The notes under the pieces are model-generated. The model made no database searches. It was not told the DNA's origin and saw only the letters and a list, made by a program, of their open reading frames with translations. The translations under genes were made by a program, and so were the position numbers. Below are positions 8,037 through 17,806 of a stretch of 64,000 nucleotides of DNA, piece by piece. Position 1 is the stretch's first letter. The number at the start of each line of letters is the position of its first letter. The stretch is from Marinomonas mediterranea MMB-1 (GTDB lineage: Bacteria; Pseudomonadota; Gammaproteobacteria; Pseudomonadales; Marinomonadaceae). The stretch lies in assembly GCF_000192865.1 (NCBI RefSeq), contig NC_015276.1, positions 868,001 to 932,000 of the forward strand. The letters are read 5' to 3'.

Positions 8037-10189
8037 CCTATTTTTCTTTGATTACTATGGGATTCATTAGAAAAATGGTGTTGTTCGAATTCATCTGGAG
8101 GAACGGGATGGCCTAGCAAGTATCCCTGCACTTCGTCACAGCCAAGCGAGGTGATTTTATCCAACTGTTCTTGCGTTTCAACGCCTTCAGCAATGGTTCT
8201 CATCCCTAGCTTTTTCGCTAACGCGATGATTGCACTGACAATGGAAAGGTTATTCTCATCATTGATCATGTTTCTTACAAACGACTGATCTACCTTGAGC
8301 TTGTAAACAGGTAACTTCTGTAGATAACTCAATGACGAATAACCTGTTCCAAAGTCATCAATGGAGGTTTCAAGGCCAATATCGTGGAAAGCGTTGATAA
8401 CTTCAATGGCGCTTTCAGGGTCGTCCATGGCAATACGTTCTGTCAGCTCAAGTTCAAGAAGTGAAGAAGGTACTCGGCAGGCTTCTAATGTTTGGGCAAT
8501 GAAATTTGCAAGATCAGGCTCCTGAAATTGCGCGTACGATAGATTGATTGCAACTTTGAGTGGTGGGTAGCCTAAGTCAATCCATTCTCTTATTTGTCTT
8601 ATCGATTCGGTTATAACCCATTCTCCAATTGCAACAATTTGACCGCTGTCTTCAGCAATGGGAATAAACTCGCCAGGAGAAACACGCCCTAATGAATGAC
8701 TGTTCCAGCGAATTAAAGCCTCTGAGGCAACAAGCTTTTTATCTGATAACGAAAATTGGGGTTGATAGTGCAATGATAGTTCGTTGTTTTCCAGCGCGGA
8801 ATGCAGGGCATTTTCGATCAGTAGCACCCGCGTAGAATGTGCCTGCATTTCCTGTGTAAACATAGCAAAACGATTGCGTCCGCTTTGCTTTGCTCTATAC
8901 ATCGCGGTATCTGCACGCTTGTATAAGGTGTCTAAGTCTCTTCCATCTTTAGGGTATAAGCTGATGCCGATGGATGGCGTAATGATCAATTGATGTTGTT
9001 CTAACTGGAAACGTTTAGACAGCGCCATCCTTAAATCTGTTGCCACTTTTTGAGCATCGCTTTCTGAGGTGTTAGGCAGTAGGATGATAAACTCATCGCC
9101 GCCTTGACGCACAACACATGAGCCCTCGGCGATAGTCGACAGCATTCTCTTAGCGACGGCGACTAGCAATTGGTCCCCAATTCTATGTCCTAATGTGTCA
9201 TTCACATTTTTGAATCTATCTAGATCAACAAATAGAAGCGCCATTCTATCTGTGCCATGGTCAATGCACTTTTGGAAAAAATCGAACAAGGACGCTCTAT
9301 TTGGTAGCTGTGTAAGTGAGTCGTGTTTAGCAAGCCATTCGACTTGTTGCTGAGTTTTCTTGAGCGCATCTATATCGATTCGAACGCCAAGCATTCTCGA
9401 TGGTTTACCATCATCGTTCATTTCTGTGACCGTACAGCGAACACCTATCCACCGATAAGCTCCATTAGCGTGACAAATTCTACATTGATAATGGTAGGAT
9501 GTTCGGGCGCCGTTCAGTACGCTTTTTATGGTATTGAGGACATCCTCTCGGTCATCAGGGTGTATTTTTGCCAGTTCTTTTTGTCGATCACCAAGGCCAT
9601 CGATGGGACTATAACCCAACATGGTGAAGTAGGACGGCGTTGCAAACCAGACGTCTTTCTCAATATCCCATTCCCAAACACCGATATTAGTGACCTTTAA
9701 GGCCTCGTTCATCCGAGCGTCAGCTTCAACAAGCTCGTATTCCTTTTCTTTGAAATGGGTAACGGGCTGAGCAAAATAAATATGACCTTCGGATATTTTT
9801 GCGGAATGAATTTCGAAGTAGATAGGTTCACTTTGCGCATTCTCAAGATACCAGATTTCATACTTCTTAGAGGCGTTTGGATTACTTGTGTCTATTTGCT
9901 TGATAAAGTCGTCATTGCCCGCTTCTAGTTGAAGTTGCTCTAAAGACGTGTCGAGAAGGCCTTCAATTGAGCGATGGAGTAGGTCTGCGAATGCGAGGTT
10001 ACAAAACCTGATGTCTCCTTGAGGAGAGGTGATGCAAACGGGGGTATTAGGTATGTCAAAGGCAGATTGCAACGAGGGCAATGTTTTTAAACTGCTGCTT
10101 GAGCGTGTTTTTACCCATAATAGGACAAACGCAAGCGCAAATAGAGCGCTCATTACGTAACCGATTATGGTAAGCCAGCCTATTGCCAT
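8033..10189 (-). CDS. PAS-PAS-GGDEF-EAL cyclic-di-GMP enzyme
   Basis: Membrane-anchored c-di-GMP signalling protein of 718 residues. One N-terminal membrane segment (about 5-26) is followed by a PAS domain (about 40-140), a second PAS domain with a PAC motif (about 160-278, with GVWEWDIEKD and YRWIGVR), a GGDEF domain (about 285-450, intact GGDEF at 363-367) and an EAL domain (about 460-705, EAL at 490-492, with the DDFGTGYSS loop). Both catalytic motifs look intact, so it could make, break or sense c-di-GMP. It converges on and overlaps hmuV. An AT-rich inverted repeat (AATAACTT and its complement, 10201-10217) lies just upstream, in the promoter position. Confidence 0.92.
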   Translation of the reverse strand: MAIGWLTIIGYVMSALFALAFVLLWVKTRSSSSLKTLPSLQSAFDIPNTPVCITSPQGDIRFCNLAFADLLHRSIEGLLDTSLEQLQLEAGNDDFIKQIDTSNPNASKKYEIWYLENAQSEPIYFEIHSAKISEGHIYFAQPVTHFKEKEYELVEADARMNEALKVTNIGVWEWDIEKDVWFATPSYFTMLGYSPIDGLGDRQKELAKIHPDDREDVLNTIKSVLNGARTSYHYQCRICHANGAYRWIGVRCTVTEMNDDGKPSRMLGVRIDIDALKKTQQQVEWLAKHDSLTQLPNRASLFDFFQKCIDHGTDRMALLFVDLDRFKNVNDTLGHRIGDQLLVAVAKRMLSTIAEGSCVVRQGGDEFIILLPNTSESDAQKVATDLRMALSKRFQLEQHQLIITPSIGISLYPKDGRDLDTLYKRADTAMYRAKQSGRNRFAMFTQEMQAHSTRVLLIENALHSALENNELSLHYQPQFSLSDKKLVASEALIRWNSHSLGRVSPGEFIPIAEDSGQIVAIGEWVITESIRQIREWIDLGYPPLKVAINLSYAQFQEPDLANFIAQTLEACRVPSSLLELELTERIAMDDPESAIEVINAFHDIGLETSIDDFGTGYSSLSYLQKLPVYKLKVDQSFVRNMINDENNLSIVSAIIALAKKLGMRTIAEGVETQEQLDKITSLGCDEVQGYLLGHPVPPDEFEQHHFSNESHSNQRKIG

Positions 10190-10379
10190 ATCAAAGCCTT
10201 AATAACTTTAAGTTATTGGGAATAACAGGTTAGCATCCAGACATACCCGCATAAAAGCTGCACGTTAGCAACCTCTTTGCAACTGTCTTTTAGTCTAAGA
10301 CATTATTGTAAGCCTGAATACCTTTAGATCGGCGTTTTTGTTTGAGTATCGTATCTTCCTTGCTGCAACTCATATTTCT

Positions 10380-10426
10380 CTCCCTTAAAAAGCAATGTGT
10401 ATTAACACAAGTGCGATTTAAGGGAG
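10380..10426 (-). terminator. Stem-loop downstream of the amylosucrase gene
   Basis: CTCCCTTAAA at 10380-10389 pairs perfectly with TTTAAGGGAG at 10417-10426, with a smaller internal hairpin (TGTG/CACA). It begins just after the amylosucrase stop codon. No U-tract follows, so it may protect the mRNA 3' end or be a weak terminator. Confidence 0.5.
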
Positions 10427-10432
10427 GGAGAG

Positions 10433-12334
10433 TTAGTTTATAAACCAATGCACTGCAAGTGGCTCGATAATGTTTAAGTTAGGCAAATCGACGACCTCGT
10501 TCGTAATTAGGTCTTTAGCTTGATTGCAATGTAGGTATCGAGAAAGAGGACCATCTAGGAAAATCGGATGCTCACTAAAGTTGGCTATGGTCAGCAAGCG
10601 TTGATCGTCTGTTTTTCTAATAAAACCAAATAAGTGTTCTGAGTTTAAATGAATTAACTCGAATTCATCAGCAGCAAAAATGGTGTTCTCTTGACGCACT
10701 TTTATCATACCTCGAACCAGTTGGGCGATTTTCCCTTGGGGTGTTGAGGCGTCTAATGCCATTGTGAAATCAGACTCGGTTAGTTTCTTACGTTGTACCC
10801 AACGACTGTCCTCTTTTTTATCAGGATCTTGTAGGTAAGTATCATCATTAAGTACGCCTAAGTCATCACCTTGATAGAGAAGCGGGATGCCGGGGAGGGC
10901 GAAGTTAATACCATTTAATAGTTTGATGCGTCGCAATGCATGTTCCAATAACAATTCATTGCCACTATTAATTGCACTTTCGACGCCAACGAGTGAGGCT
11001 AATGTTCCGCAAACCCGACAATCCCCTGTGGTTGGGTTAGCTTGAAAGGGAACGCCCGCTGCGAACGATCCTTCAAACTGTCCAGTGTAAAACTGATTTA
11101 GAAACAGGCGATGATCGTACCCGTTGATACCCAGGCGACCAGATACTTCGTCATCCCAAAGCCAGCCGATGTCATCGTGACAGCGAATGTAATTAATCCA
11201 AGCCGTGTCGTTAGGAATGGTAAAACTGCGTTCCATTGAAGAATAGAGGAGCGGTGTTTTTCGAGTTGCAAGACTTTCCCAGAGCAGTGCCATGACAAGC
11301 GGGTTGTAGGAAAGGGTACATTCATCTGAGCCTATGTATTTGTTAACCTCATCTGGGTGAACAATGGCTTCGGACTTAAAGACGACCTCGGGAGCAGCAA
11401 TATCAAGGCAGGCTTTAAAGGCTTTGATTAGATTGTGTGCTTTGGTCAGGTTTTCGCAGACGGTCCATTTCTCTTTCCAAACGAAAGCAAGAGCGTCTAA
11501 TCGCAGCACATCACAACCGTTTAAAATGAGATGCAGCATTTCTTCTACAACGGCAACAAAGACAGCTGGGTTCTTATAGTTAAGGTCCCATTGAAACGAA
11601 TTGAATGTTGTCCACACGTGCTGATCCATTTCCGGCATATAAGTGAAGCTACCACGACGAACTTGAGGGAAAATTTCGCGCACGGTTTGATTGAACTCGT
11701 TGGCTTCCTGACCGCTCATGAAATAATAGTAGTCTTGGTATTCTAGGTTGCCTTTTTTGGCTTCTAGTGCCCACTCATGCTCGTCGGATGTATGGTTGAA
11801 TACAAAATCCAATACCATTCTTATTCCGTTTTTATGTAGTGCTGCTGCCAGCTCTTTTAAGTCTTTATTTGTGCCCAAATTGGGAGACACGGTGCGGTAG
11901 TCAGAAATGGCATAGCCGCCATCACTGTTGCCCTCCGGTGCTAGGTAAAGCGGCATTAAATGCACGTAGTTTACGCCCAGCTCTTTGAAGTAAGGGACTT
12001 TATCTATTAAGGAGCTAAGGTCGTCGGCGATCTGGTCAACGTAGACTGCTATACCGACATTTTTATTGGATTTTATCCAGTTTGGATCTGAGTCTTTAAT
12101 TTTTGCTGGGCGGCGCTTAGTCGAAAAGTCGGCAAAGGCTTGAAAGAGAGTAGCCAAATGAAAGTGCAAGTCGTAGCGTTCGCCATAGAGCGGAAATAGT
12201 TGTGTAAATAGTGGTTCAAACCCTTGTTCGATCCTAGTTAAAAAGTCGGATTTTTGTTTGGGTTTTAGATGGCTTAAATTCAGCTCTGCAATAATACGTT
12301 TTAGCGTTTTTTGAGCTTCAAAAGAGATATTCAT
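10433..12334 (-). CDS. Amylosucrase / sucrose hydrolase (GH13)
   Basis: Glycoside hydrolase family 13, subfamily-4-like enzyme acting on sucrose: either transfers its glucosyl unit to make alpha-1,4-glucan (amylosucrase) or hydrolyses it. The 633-residue length equals Neisseria amylosucrase (about 636). Landmarks are LMPLYLAPEGNSDGGYAISD, VLDFVFNHTSDEHEWA, the nucleophile in LRLDALAF (D280), the acid/base in FKSEAI (E322) and the transition-state Asp in RCHDDIGW (D387). It stands alone, with no sucrose transporter or fructokinase nearby. The LysR gene further upstream is on the same strand after a 269-bp gap and could be its regulator. I cannot separate amylosucrase from sucrose hydrolase by sequence reading alone. 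Confidence 0.85.
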   Translation of the reverse strand: MNISFEAQKTLKRIIAELNLSHLKPKQKSDFLTRIEQGFEPLFTQLFPLYGERYDLHFHLATLFQAFADFSTKRRPAKIKDSDPNWIKSNKNVGIAVYVDQIADDLSSLIDKVPYFKELGVNYVHLMPLYLAPEGNSDGGYAISDYRTVSPNLGTNKDLKELAAALHKNGIRMVLDFVFNHTSDEHEWALEAKKGNLEYQDYYYFMSGQEANEFNQTVREIFPQVRRGSFTYMPEMDQHVWTTFNSFQWDLNYKNPAVFVAVVEEMLHLILNGCDVLRLDALAFVWKEKWTVCENLTKAHNLIKAFKACLDIAAPEVVFKSEAIVHPDEVNKYIGSDECTLSYNPLVMALLWESLATRKTPLLYSSMERSFTIPNDTAWINYIRCHDDIGWLWDDEVSGRLGINGYDHRLFLNQFYTGQFEGSFAAGVPFQANPTTGDCRVCGTLASLVGVESAINSGNELLLEHALRRIKLLNGINFALPGIPLLYQGDDLGVLNDDTYLQDPDKKEDSRWVQRKKLTESDFTMALDASTPQGKIAQLVRGMIKVRQENTIFAADEFELIHLNSEHLFGFIRKTDDQRLLTIANFSEHPIFLDGPLSRYLHCNQAKDLITNEVVDLPNLNIIEPLAVHWFIN

Positions 12335-12603
12335 ACTAAGGACTACCCTGCGGAAATGTATTATTTTTTTTGTTGCTTGTCTTCTTATTGTGAGCCAAAG
12401 AGAGAATAAGTGACGGGAGTGCCATGATTGTCGATATTACAACTGAGCCGCATTCCAGCGGTTCAAACAACGCGATAGACGATACACAGATCAGGTTTCT
12501 ATATCGTTGGCTCTACACAGAAAAACTAATGTAGATAATGGAGTGGGTCAACGAAATATCATTTTAAAATCTTCTTAATTTTTTCCTGCAGTAAAAAGTG
12601 CGA

Positions 12604-13509
12604 TTACTCAGCCATCAGTTCGTCCAAAAAGGTGTTCAGAACAAGGTTTTTTGTACCGTTGGTGCGAGTGATGGCTGATATTTTTGTGTGGTAGCAGAAT
12701 GTGTCTGGAGCGAGGCTCGACATTTCTCCTTTTTGAACCCATCGTTCCGCATAATGGTCTGGAAGATAACCTAAAAACTTACCCGTCAATAATAGAAAAG
12801 CGATCCCTTCTCTGTCGGTTGCCGTTGCCTTTGCGTTTAATGCTTGTAACAGCGTTTTTATTTCGGGTGTTTGGGCATAGGCTGGTACGACAGCATCGTA
12901 GTTGGCGATGGTAAGGTTTGAAAGTGCATGATCATCAACATTAAAAAGGGGGTGCAGACGACTGCAATACAACTGAGAGCGCTCTTCATATAAGGAGTGA
13001 TAGTCTAGTCCGGCAATGATTTTTAGATCGGGAATAATTCCGATATGAAGTTGTCCGTCCAATACACCTCGCTCGATCTCAGTGGGAGGAATCATGCGAA
13101 TATTAATCGTGATGTCGGGGCCCTTTTCCTTAAGACGCGCGAGAGCGTCGGTTACTTTCATATGAGGCATGGTCACTAAATTGTCAGTAATGCCTATATT
13201 CAGTTCACCTTTAAGGTTCGAATGCAGTGCGTTTACTTGCGTTCGAAAATTCTCGATTGAAGACAGGAGCTGAAGAGAGTAGTCATAGACTTGTTGTCCT
13301 TCGCTAGTTAGAGAAAATCCAGATCTGCCTCGTTGACAGAGCTTGAAACCTAGGCGGGTTTCGAGATCGGACATAGCAATGCTGATGGCCGCCCGCGAGA
13401 TGTTCAGCTCTACTTCTGCGGCAGCGAAGCCGCCGCATTCGACCACAGCCCTGTATATCCTAAGCGTTCTAAGATCAGTGTCGCTGACTTGACCCAAGCT
13501 TTTTTTCAT
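12604..13509 (-). CDS. LysR-family transcriptional regulator
   Basis: LTTR of 301 residues: winged HTH at about 12-70 (RTLRIYRAVVECGGFAAAEV, then RAAISIAMSDLETRLGFKLC) and a periplasmic-binding-like effector domain from about 97 (GELNIGITDNLV). Unlike the common pattern, the recognition helix reads ISRAAISIAMSDLE. It lies 94 bp past the chosen end of no obvious partner: upstream is the IS element, downstream (same strand, 269 bp) the amylosucrase. Effector and targets are unknown. Confidence 0.85.
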   Translation of the reverse strand: MKKSLGQVSDTDLRTLRIYRAVVECGGFAAAEVELNISRAAISIAMSDLETRLGFKLCQRGRSGFSLTSEGQQVYDYSLQLLSSIENFRTQVNALHSNLKGELNIGITDNLVTMPHMKVTDALARLKEKGPDITINIRMIPPTEIERGVLDGQLHIGIIPDLKIIAGLDYHSLYEERSQLYCSRLHPLFNVDDHALSNLTIANYDAVVPAYAQTPEIKTLLQALNAKATATDREGIAFLLLTGKFLGYLPDHYAERWVQKGEMSSLAPDTFCYHTKISAITRTNGTKNLVLNTFLDELMAE

Positions 13510-13717
13510 TTTTTAAATAGCCTTAATGAGGATTGTATTACGTCGTACCAAGGTTCAATGCACATATGCCTTCTTATATGCCGCTTCTTTATAAGAACAG
13601 GCCTGATACACAATCTTTGTAGAAAGATCTTATAGCATCAATGTCGGCTTGAGTAGCGCAATGCTATTGTTGTAGTAACGTATTAGACTTAGAGGGGATT
13701 ACATGTGGATTGTCTAG

Positions 13718-14863
13718 GGAACCTGCGAATAAGTCGGCAACATGAGACAATCTCACCGACTTAAGCCGACCAAGATTCCTAATCAACCATGAACCAACTC
13801 TCCTTCGCAGATACCGAATTCACCAGTAAACGTCGTAAAACCCGCAAAGAGCTTTTTCTGGGTCGTATGAATGAGCTGATTCCATGGCAAAAACTCGAAG
13901 CTCAAATAGAGCCCTTTTACCCGAAAGCAGGTAACGGGCGACGCCCTTACCCGCTTGCGACCATGTTACGTTACGCATTCATTTTATGCAAAACTGGTAC
14001 AACATGAGTGATCCCGCGATGGAAGATGCTCTGTATGAGATAACCTCTATGCGCTTATTTTCAGGCTTGTCTTTAGAGGGTGCCATTCCTGATCACACAA
14101 CCATCATGAACTTCCGTCATTTGCTTGAGAAGCATAAGCTTGGTCGTAAGCTCTTTAAAGAAGTGAATAAATGGTTGTCTGACTCAGGAATCCACTTCAA
14201 GGAAGGAACCATCGTTGACGCGACGATTATTGAAGCGGCAAGCTCAACCAAAAATAAATCGAATGCGCGTGATCCTGAAATGCATCAAACCAAAAAGGGA
14301 AATCAATGGTTCTTTGGATTAAAAGCACATATTGGTGTCGATGCAAAGCGCGGCTTAGTGCATAGCTTTACTACTACACCCGCCAATGATCATGATCTAA
14401 ACCAAATCCATGACCTCATACATGGCGACGAGTCATTTGTGTCGGCCGACTCAGGCTACCGTGGTGTAGAAAAACGAGAGGAAACTAAAGGAAAGAAGCT
14501 GAATTGGTTGATTGCTGAAATGCCCAGTAAGATACGAGCTTGGAAGAAACGTCCTCGTATAAATAAGAACCCCATCCGAACAGAGTATTTAAAGGCCAGA
14601 ATCAGAGCCAAAGTCGAGCATCCGTTTAGAATACTAAAATGCCAGTTTGGCTTCCAAAAAGTCGTCTACAAAGGCTTGTCGAAGAATGACAACAAGCTTG
14701 CCGTCTTGATACGATCTGCACGGGGTTAGTCCGTCTAGCGTCCCAAAAAATAGGAGTAACAATCCCAAAATGGCGTTAAAAGCGCTCGAAATTTATGTTT
14801 ATAGAACACAAATGCAAAACTTCAACGCTGAGCGACTAATAGACTGAGTTATTCGCAGGTTCC
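13718..14863 (+). mobile_element. IS5-family insertion sequence, copy 1
   Basis: An 1146-bp element with terminal inverted repeats GGAACCTGCGAATAA at the left and its complement at the right, resembling the IS5 terminus. It is flanked by CTAG on both sides (13714-13717 and 14864-14867), the YTAR-type 4-bp target duplication of this family. It carries one transposase gene split into two frames. A second, inverted copy lies at 28356-29500. The right end cuts the start of iolA. Confidence 0.92.
13789..14729 (+). pseudogene. IS5-family transposase, split in two frames (copy 1)
   Basis: DDE transposase in two overlapping parts: 13789-14007 (N-terminal DUF772-like part, PYPLATMLRYAF then a stop) and 13986-14729 (catalytic part, with EGTIVDATIIEAASS, SADSGYRGVEKR and RIRAKVEHPFRILK). 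Relatives read TMLRIHFMQNWYN without a break. Here the bases after ATG read TTACGTTACGC, and the second frame reads LRIHFMQNW from the second TTACG. A 5-bp tandem duplication of TTACG therefore explains the shift. Copy 2 has the same duplication. Either the enzyme is inactive or a frameshift (-1) restores it. Confidence 0.85.
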
Positions 14864-14924
14864 CTAGGCGGCCACTTTGGTTAGCGACGTGCTGACCATT
14901 GGTATAGTTTCCTAAAGTTTCCAT
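14864..14924 (-). pseudogene. iolA: 5' fragment of iolA/mmsA (methylmalonate-semialdehyde dehydrogenase), cut by IS copy 1
   Basis: Reading the minus strand from an ATG at 14922-14924 gives METLGNYTNGQHVANQSGR and then runs into the CTAG target site and the IS. This is the usual N-terminus of IolA/MmsA aldehyde dehydrogenases (I/L-G-N-x-x-N-G-x-x-V-x-x-x-SGR). An AAAGG ribosome-binding site lies about 8 nt before the ATG, and the fragment is the next gene after iolE on the same strand, where iolA often sits. The remaining roughly 480 codons are not on the far side of the IS, so they were lost rather than merely interrupted. In intact strains the enzyme converts malonate semialdehyde to acetyl-CoA, the last step of inositol catabolism. 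Confidence 0.75.
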
Positions 14925-14979
14925 TTGAGTACCTTTTATTGTTTTGGCAGCACACTGTTAGTGCGCTGCGCTTGTTAAT

Positions 14980-15879
14980 TTAGTCGATTAGTTCTAAGTC
15001 AGCTTCTTGGCAAAAATTCTTCAGGCCATTTGCGCCCAATGTTGCGTAGGTAAGAGGATGCGCAACAGATGGATCTTGCTCCGCCTCTACCACTAACCAA
15101 CCAGAGTAGTTACTTGCTTTTAACTGTTTGAACAGGCGGCCATAATCGATAAAACCATCGCTTGGGACTGTAAAGGCGCCATTTAGCATTGCTCGCAAGA
15201 ACGGAAGATCTCGATTAAGAGCATCTTTTAGAATCTCGGGACGCATGTCTTTACAATGAAGGTGGTTAATACGATCAGCGTGCTTCTCTTGTACCGCGTA
15301 TGGGCTTCCGCCAGCAAACGTCATGTGGCCAGTATCAAGCAATAGTCCAACAGAAGGGCCGGTGTGCTTCATCAGCAGATCCACTTCTTCTTCCGTTTGT
15401 ATCACAGTACCCATATGGTGGTGATACGCGATTTGAACACCTTCAGATAGCGTGAAATCTGCCACTTTCGTTAGCTTTTCACCGAGCTCTGCAATTTGCT
15501 CCTCAGTTAGGCGAGGGCGGTGTGACAGAGGAGTATCAATGTCTCCGTGAATACAGCCTGTTACTTCACAGTAAACCATTGCTTTAGCGCCTAAGCTTTT
15601 TAGCAGATGCAAATGAGGTTTAATGGCCTCAATTTCTTCTTCTACGCTGCGGCTTAGAAGCTCTCCACTGAACCAACCAGATACCAAGTCCAAGCCATGT
15701 TCTTTTAGAATTGGGTCTAGTACTTCAGGATCACGTGGGAATTTCTGGCCTAGTTCGAAGCCGCTGAACCCCGCTTGCTTGCCTTCAGAAAGGCATGTTT
15801 CAAGGGGCGTACCCGCTCCAAGTGTAGGAAGGTCGTCGTTGGTCCACGATAGTGGATTAATACCTAGGCGAACACTCAT
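14980..15879 (-). CDS. iolE: Inosose (scyllo-/2-keto-myo-inositol) dehydratase IolE
   Basis: Converts 2-keto-myo-inositol to the diketone substrate of IolD by dehydration. The 299-residue product is a TIM-barrel metalloenzyme of the IolE family: MSVRLGINPLSWTNDDLP at the N-terminus, GFSGFELGQKFPRD, AYHHHMGTVIQTEEEVD, the metal-binding LLLDTGHMTFAGG and RINHLHCKD, and a C-terminal WLVVEAEQDPSVAHP. Length matches the family. It follows iolD by about 53 bp on the same strand and is the last intact gene of the iolCDE unit before the truncated iolA. Confidence 0.95.
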   Translation of the reverse strand: MSVRLGINPLSWTNDDLPTLGAGTPLETCLSEGKQAGFSGFELGQKFPRDPEVLDPILKEHGLDLVSGWFSGELLSRSVEEEIEAIKPHLHLLKSLGAKAMVYCEVTGCIHGDIDTPLSHRPRLTEEQIAELGEKLTKVADFTLSEGVQIAYHHHMGTVIQTEEEVDLLMKHTGPSVGLLLDTGHMTFAGGSPYAVQEKHADRINHLHCKDMRPEILKDALNRDLPFLRAMLNGAFTVPSDGFIDYGRLFKQLKASNYSGWLVVEAEQDPSVAHPLTYATLGANGLKNFCQEADLELID

Positions 15880-15932
15880 TATTCATTCTCCAGCTTATTA
15901 TTCTTAGACGTATAGTCGTTTTACTGTGTAAG

Positions 15933-17789
15933 TTAGTAAGGTTGTTTCTTTTTAGCGTCGACATAGTTCTCGCGAGCTGTGTTGACTTCTGTACGAACTG
16001 ACACTTCAGGTACAGCAACATCCCACCAGAAACCACCATCGGCTGTTAAATAGGGGTCTGTATCAAGCGTGACGACGTAAGTGCTATCAGCGGCTTTTGC
16101 ACGCGCCATTGCTTGTTCTAGTTCGGCAATAGAGCCTACTTTTTCAGAAGTCGCTCCCATTGCAGCAGCGTGAGCAGCGAAATCAAGTTTTGGTGCGCCA
16201 CCCTCGATCGTCACACAGTCTTCCAACAAGTTGTTGAATGGTGCACCACCGGTTGCGTTTTGCAGGCGGTTGATACAGCCGTAACCACGGTTATCAAGGA
16301 CAACGACGATAAGCTTGTGTCCCATCATTACGCTGGTGGCAAGCTCAGAGTTCATCATCATGTATGAACCATCACCAACGACAACAATGACATCGTTATC
16401 AGGGTTCGCCATTTTGACGCCTAACCCGCCTGCGATCTCATAACCCATGCAGGAGTAGCCATATTCCACGTGGTAGCCTTTAGCTTGATCTGTGCGCCAT
16501 AACTTATGAAGATCACCTGGTAATCCACCTGCCGCACAGACAACAACGTCATTTGGATTGACATGACGCTTCACAGCGCCCAGTACTTGCGCGTCAGAAG
16601 GTAAGCCTGTTCGCGTTTCTACGCCTTCAGCAGCGGTTACTTTGTCGTAATACTGATTCCACGTTGCAATCGCATCTTGACCTTCTGCTAACCAGCCGCT
16701 TTGTGCAGACCAACTCTCTAACCCTGAGCTCAAAGCTTGTAGTCCAAGCTTTGCATCGACAACCAGTGATTGAGCGTTGTGTTTTATGGCATCAAAGGCC
16801 GCAACATTAAGTTGAATTAGTGTCGCTTCAGGGTTACCAAACAGGGTACGTGATGCTGTTGTAAAGTCCTGAAGACGCGTGCCCACTGCGAGTACAACAT
16901 CGGCTTTCTGCGCTAATTGGTTAGCGGCATTGGAACCTGTTACACCGATGGCACCGACGTAATTTGGGTGATTCCAAGCAATGGAGCCTTTGCCTGCCTG
17001 CGTCTCTGCGACAGGAATGCCGTGTTTTTCGGCAAATTCGTGCAGCTCTGAGTAAGCTTCTGAATAGTGAACGCCACCACCTGAAATGATAATCGGGTTT
17101 TTAGCGGCTTTTAGTGTCGCAATGGCTTCATCTAATTCAAAGGTATCGGCGCCTTGACGACGTACACGGTGTACTTTTTCATCAAAGAAGCTTTCTGGGA
17201 AATCGTAAGCTTCTGCTTGTACATCTTGACTCAAGCAAAGTGTTACTGGGCCGCAATCAACCGAGTCCGTCAGTACTCGCATTGCTTGTGGCAAACTTGT
17301 AATAATCTGCTCTGGGCGAGTGATTCGGTCAAAGTAACGGCTTACCGGACGGAAGCAATCGTTGGTACTAATGGTTGGGTCACCGAAGCTCTCAACTTGT
17401 TGAAGTACCGGATCTGGAGTGCGATTTGCAAACGTGTCACCCGGAAGGAATAAAACGGGCAAACGGTTTACGTGCGCCAATGCAGCGGCGGTCACCATAT
17501 TAGCCGCACCTGGGCCAATAGAAGTGGTACATGCCATCATCTGACGACGATTATGAGCTTTCGCATAAGCAATGGCAGCATGAGCCATGCCCTGTTCATT
17601 ATGAGCTCGGTAGGTTGGTAGCGTTTCTTTTACTTCGTGTAACGCTTCGCCTAACCCTGCTACGTTGCCGTGACCAAAGATACCCCAAACACCGGCGAAC
17701 ATAGGTTGAACGCCGTCGTTGGTTTGTACTTTTTGAGCCATCAAATAGCGCACGAGCGCTTGTGCCATAGTGAGTTTAATTGTTTTCAT
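15933..17789 (-). CDS. iolD: 3D-(3,5/4)-trihydroxycyclohexane-1,2-dione hydrolase IolD
   Basis: Thiamine-diphosphate enzyme that opens the inositol-derived ring to give 5-deoxy-glucuronate. The 618 residues follow the acetolactate-synthase plan: N-terminal PYR domain with the conserved Glu in AHNEQGMAHAA (about residue 65), a central domain (about 215-360), and a C-terminal PP domain with GDGSYMMMNSELATSVMMGH and the Mg/ThDP-binding GDG...N (VVLDNRGYGCINRLQ). GAGGAAG lies 7 nt before the ATG. It sits 18 bp after iolC and 53 bp before iolE, so iolC-iolD-iolE read as one operon. No lesions are seen. Confidence 0.95.
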   Translation of the reverse strand: MKTIKLTMAQALVRYLMAQKVQTNDGVQPMFAGVWGIFGHGNVAGLGEALHEVKETLPTYRAHNEQGMAHAAIAYAKAHNRRQMMACTTSIGPGAANMVTAAALAHVNRLPVLFLPGDTFANRTPDPVLQQVESFGDPTISTNDCFRPVSRYFDRITRPEQIITSLPQAMRVLTDSVDCGPVTLCLSQDVQAEAYDFPESFFDEKVHRVRRQGADTFELDEAIATLKAAKNPIIISGGGVHYSEAYSELHEFAEKHGIPVAETQAGKGSIAWNHPNYVGAIGVTGSNAANQLAQKADVVLAVGTRLQDFTTASRTLFGNPEATLIQLNVAAFDAIKHNAQSLVVDAKLGLQALSSGLESWSAQSGWLAEGQDAIATWNQYYDKVTAAEGVETRTGLPSDAQVLGAVKRHVNPNDVVVCAAGGLPGDLHKLWRTDQAKGYHVEYGYSCMGYEIAGGLGVKMANPDNDVIVVVGDGSYMMMNSELATSVMMGHKLIVVVLDNRGYGCINRLQNATGGAPFNNLLEDCVTIEGGAPKLDFAAHAAAMGATSEKVGSIAELEQAMARAKAADSTYVVTLDTDPYLTADGGFWWDVAVPEVSVRTEVNTARENYVDAKKKQPY

Positions 17790-17806
17790 CTTTCTGCTTC
17801 CTCAAT

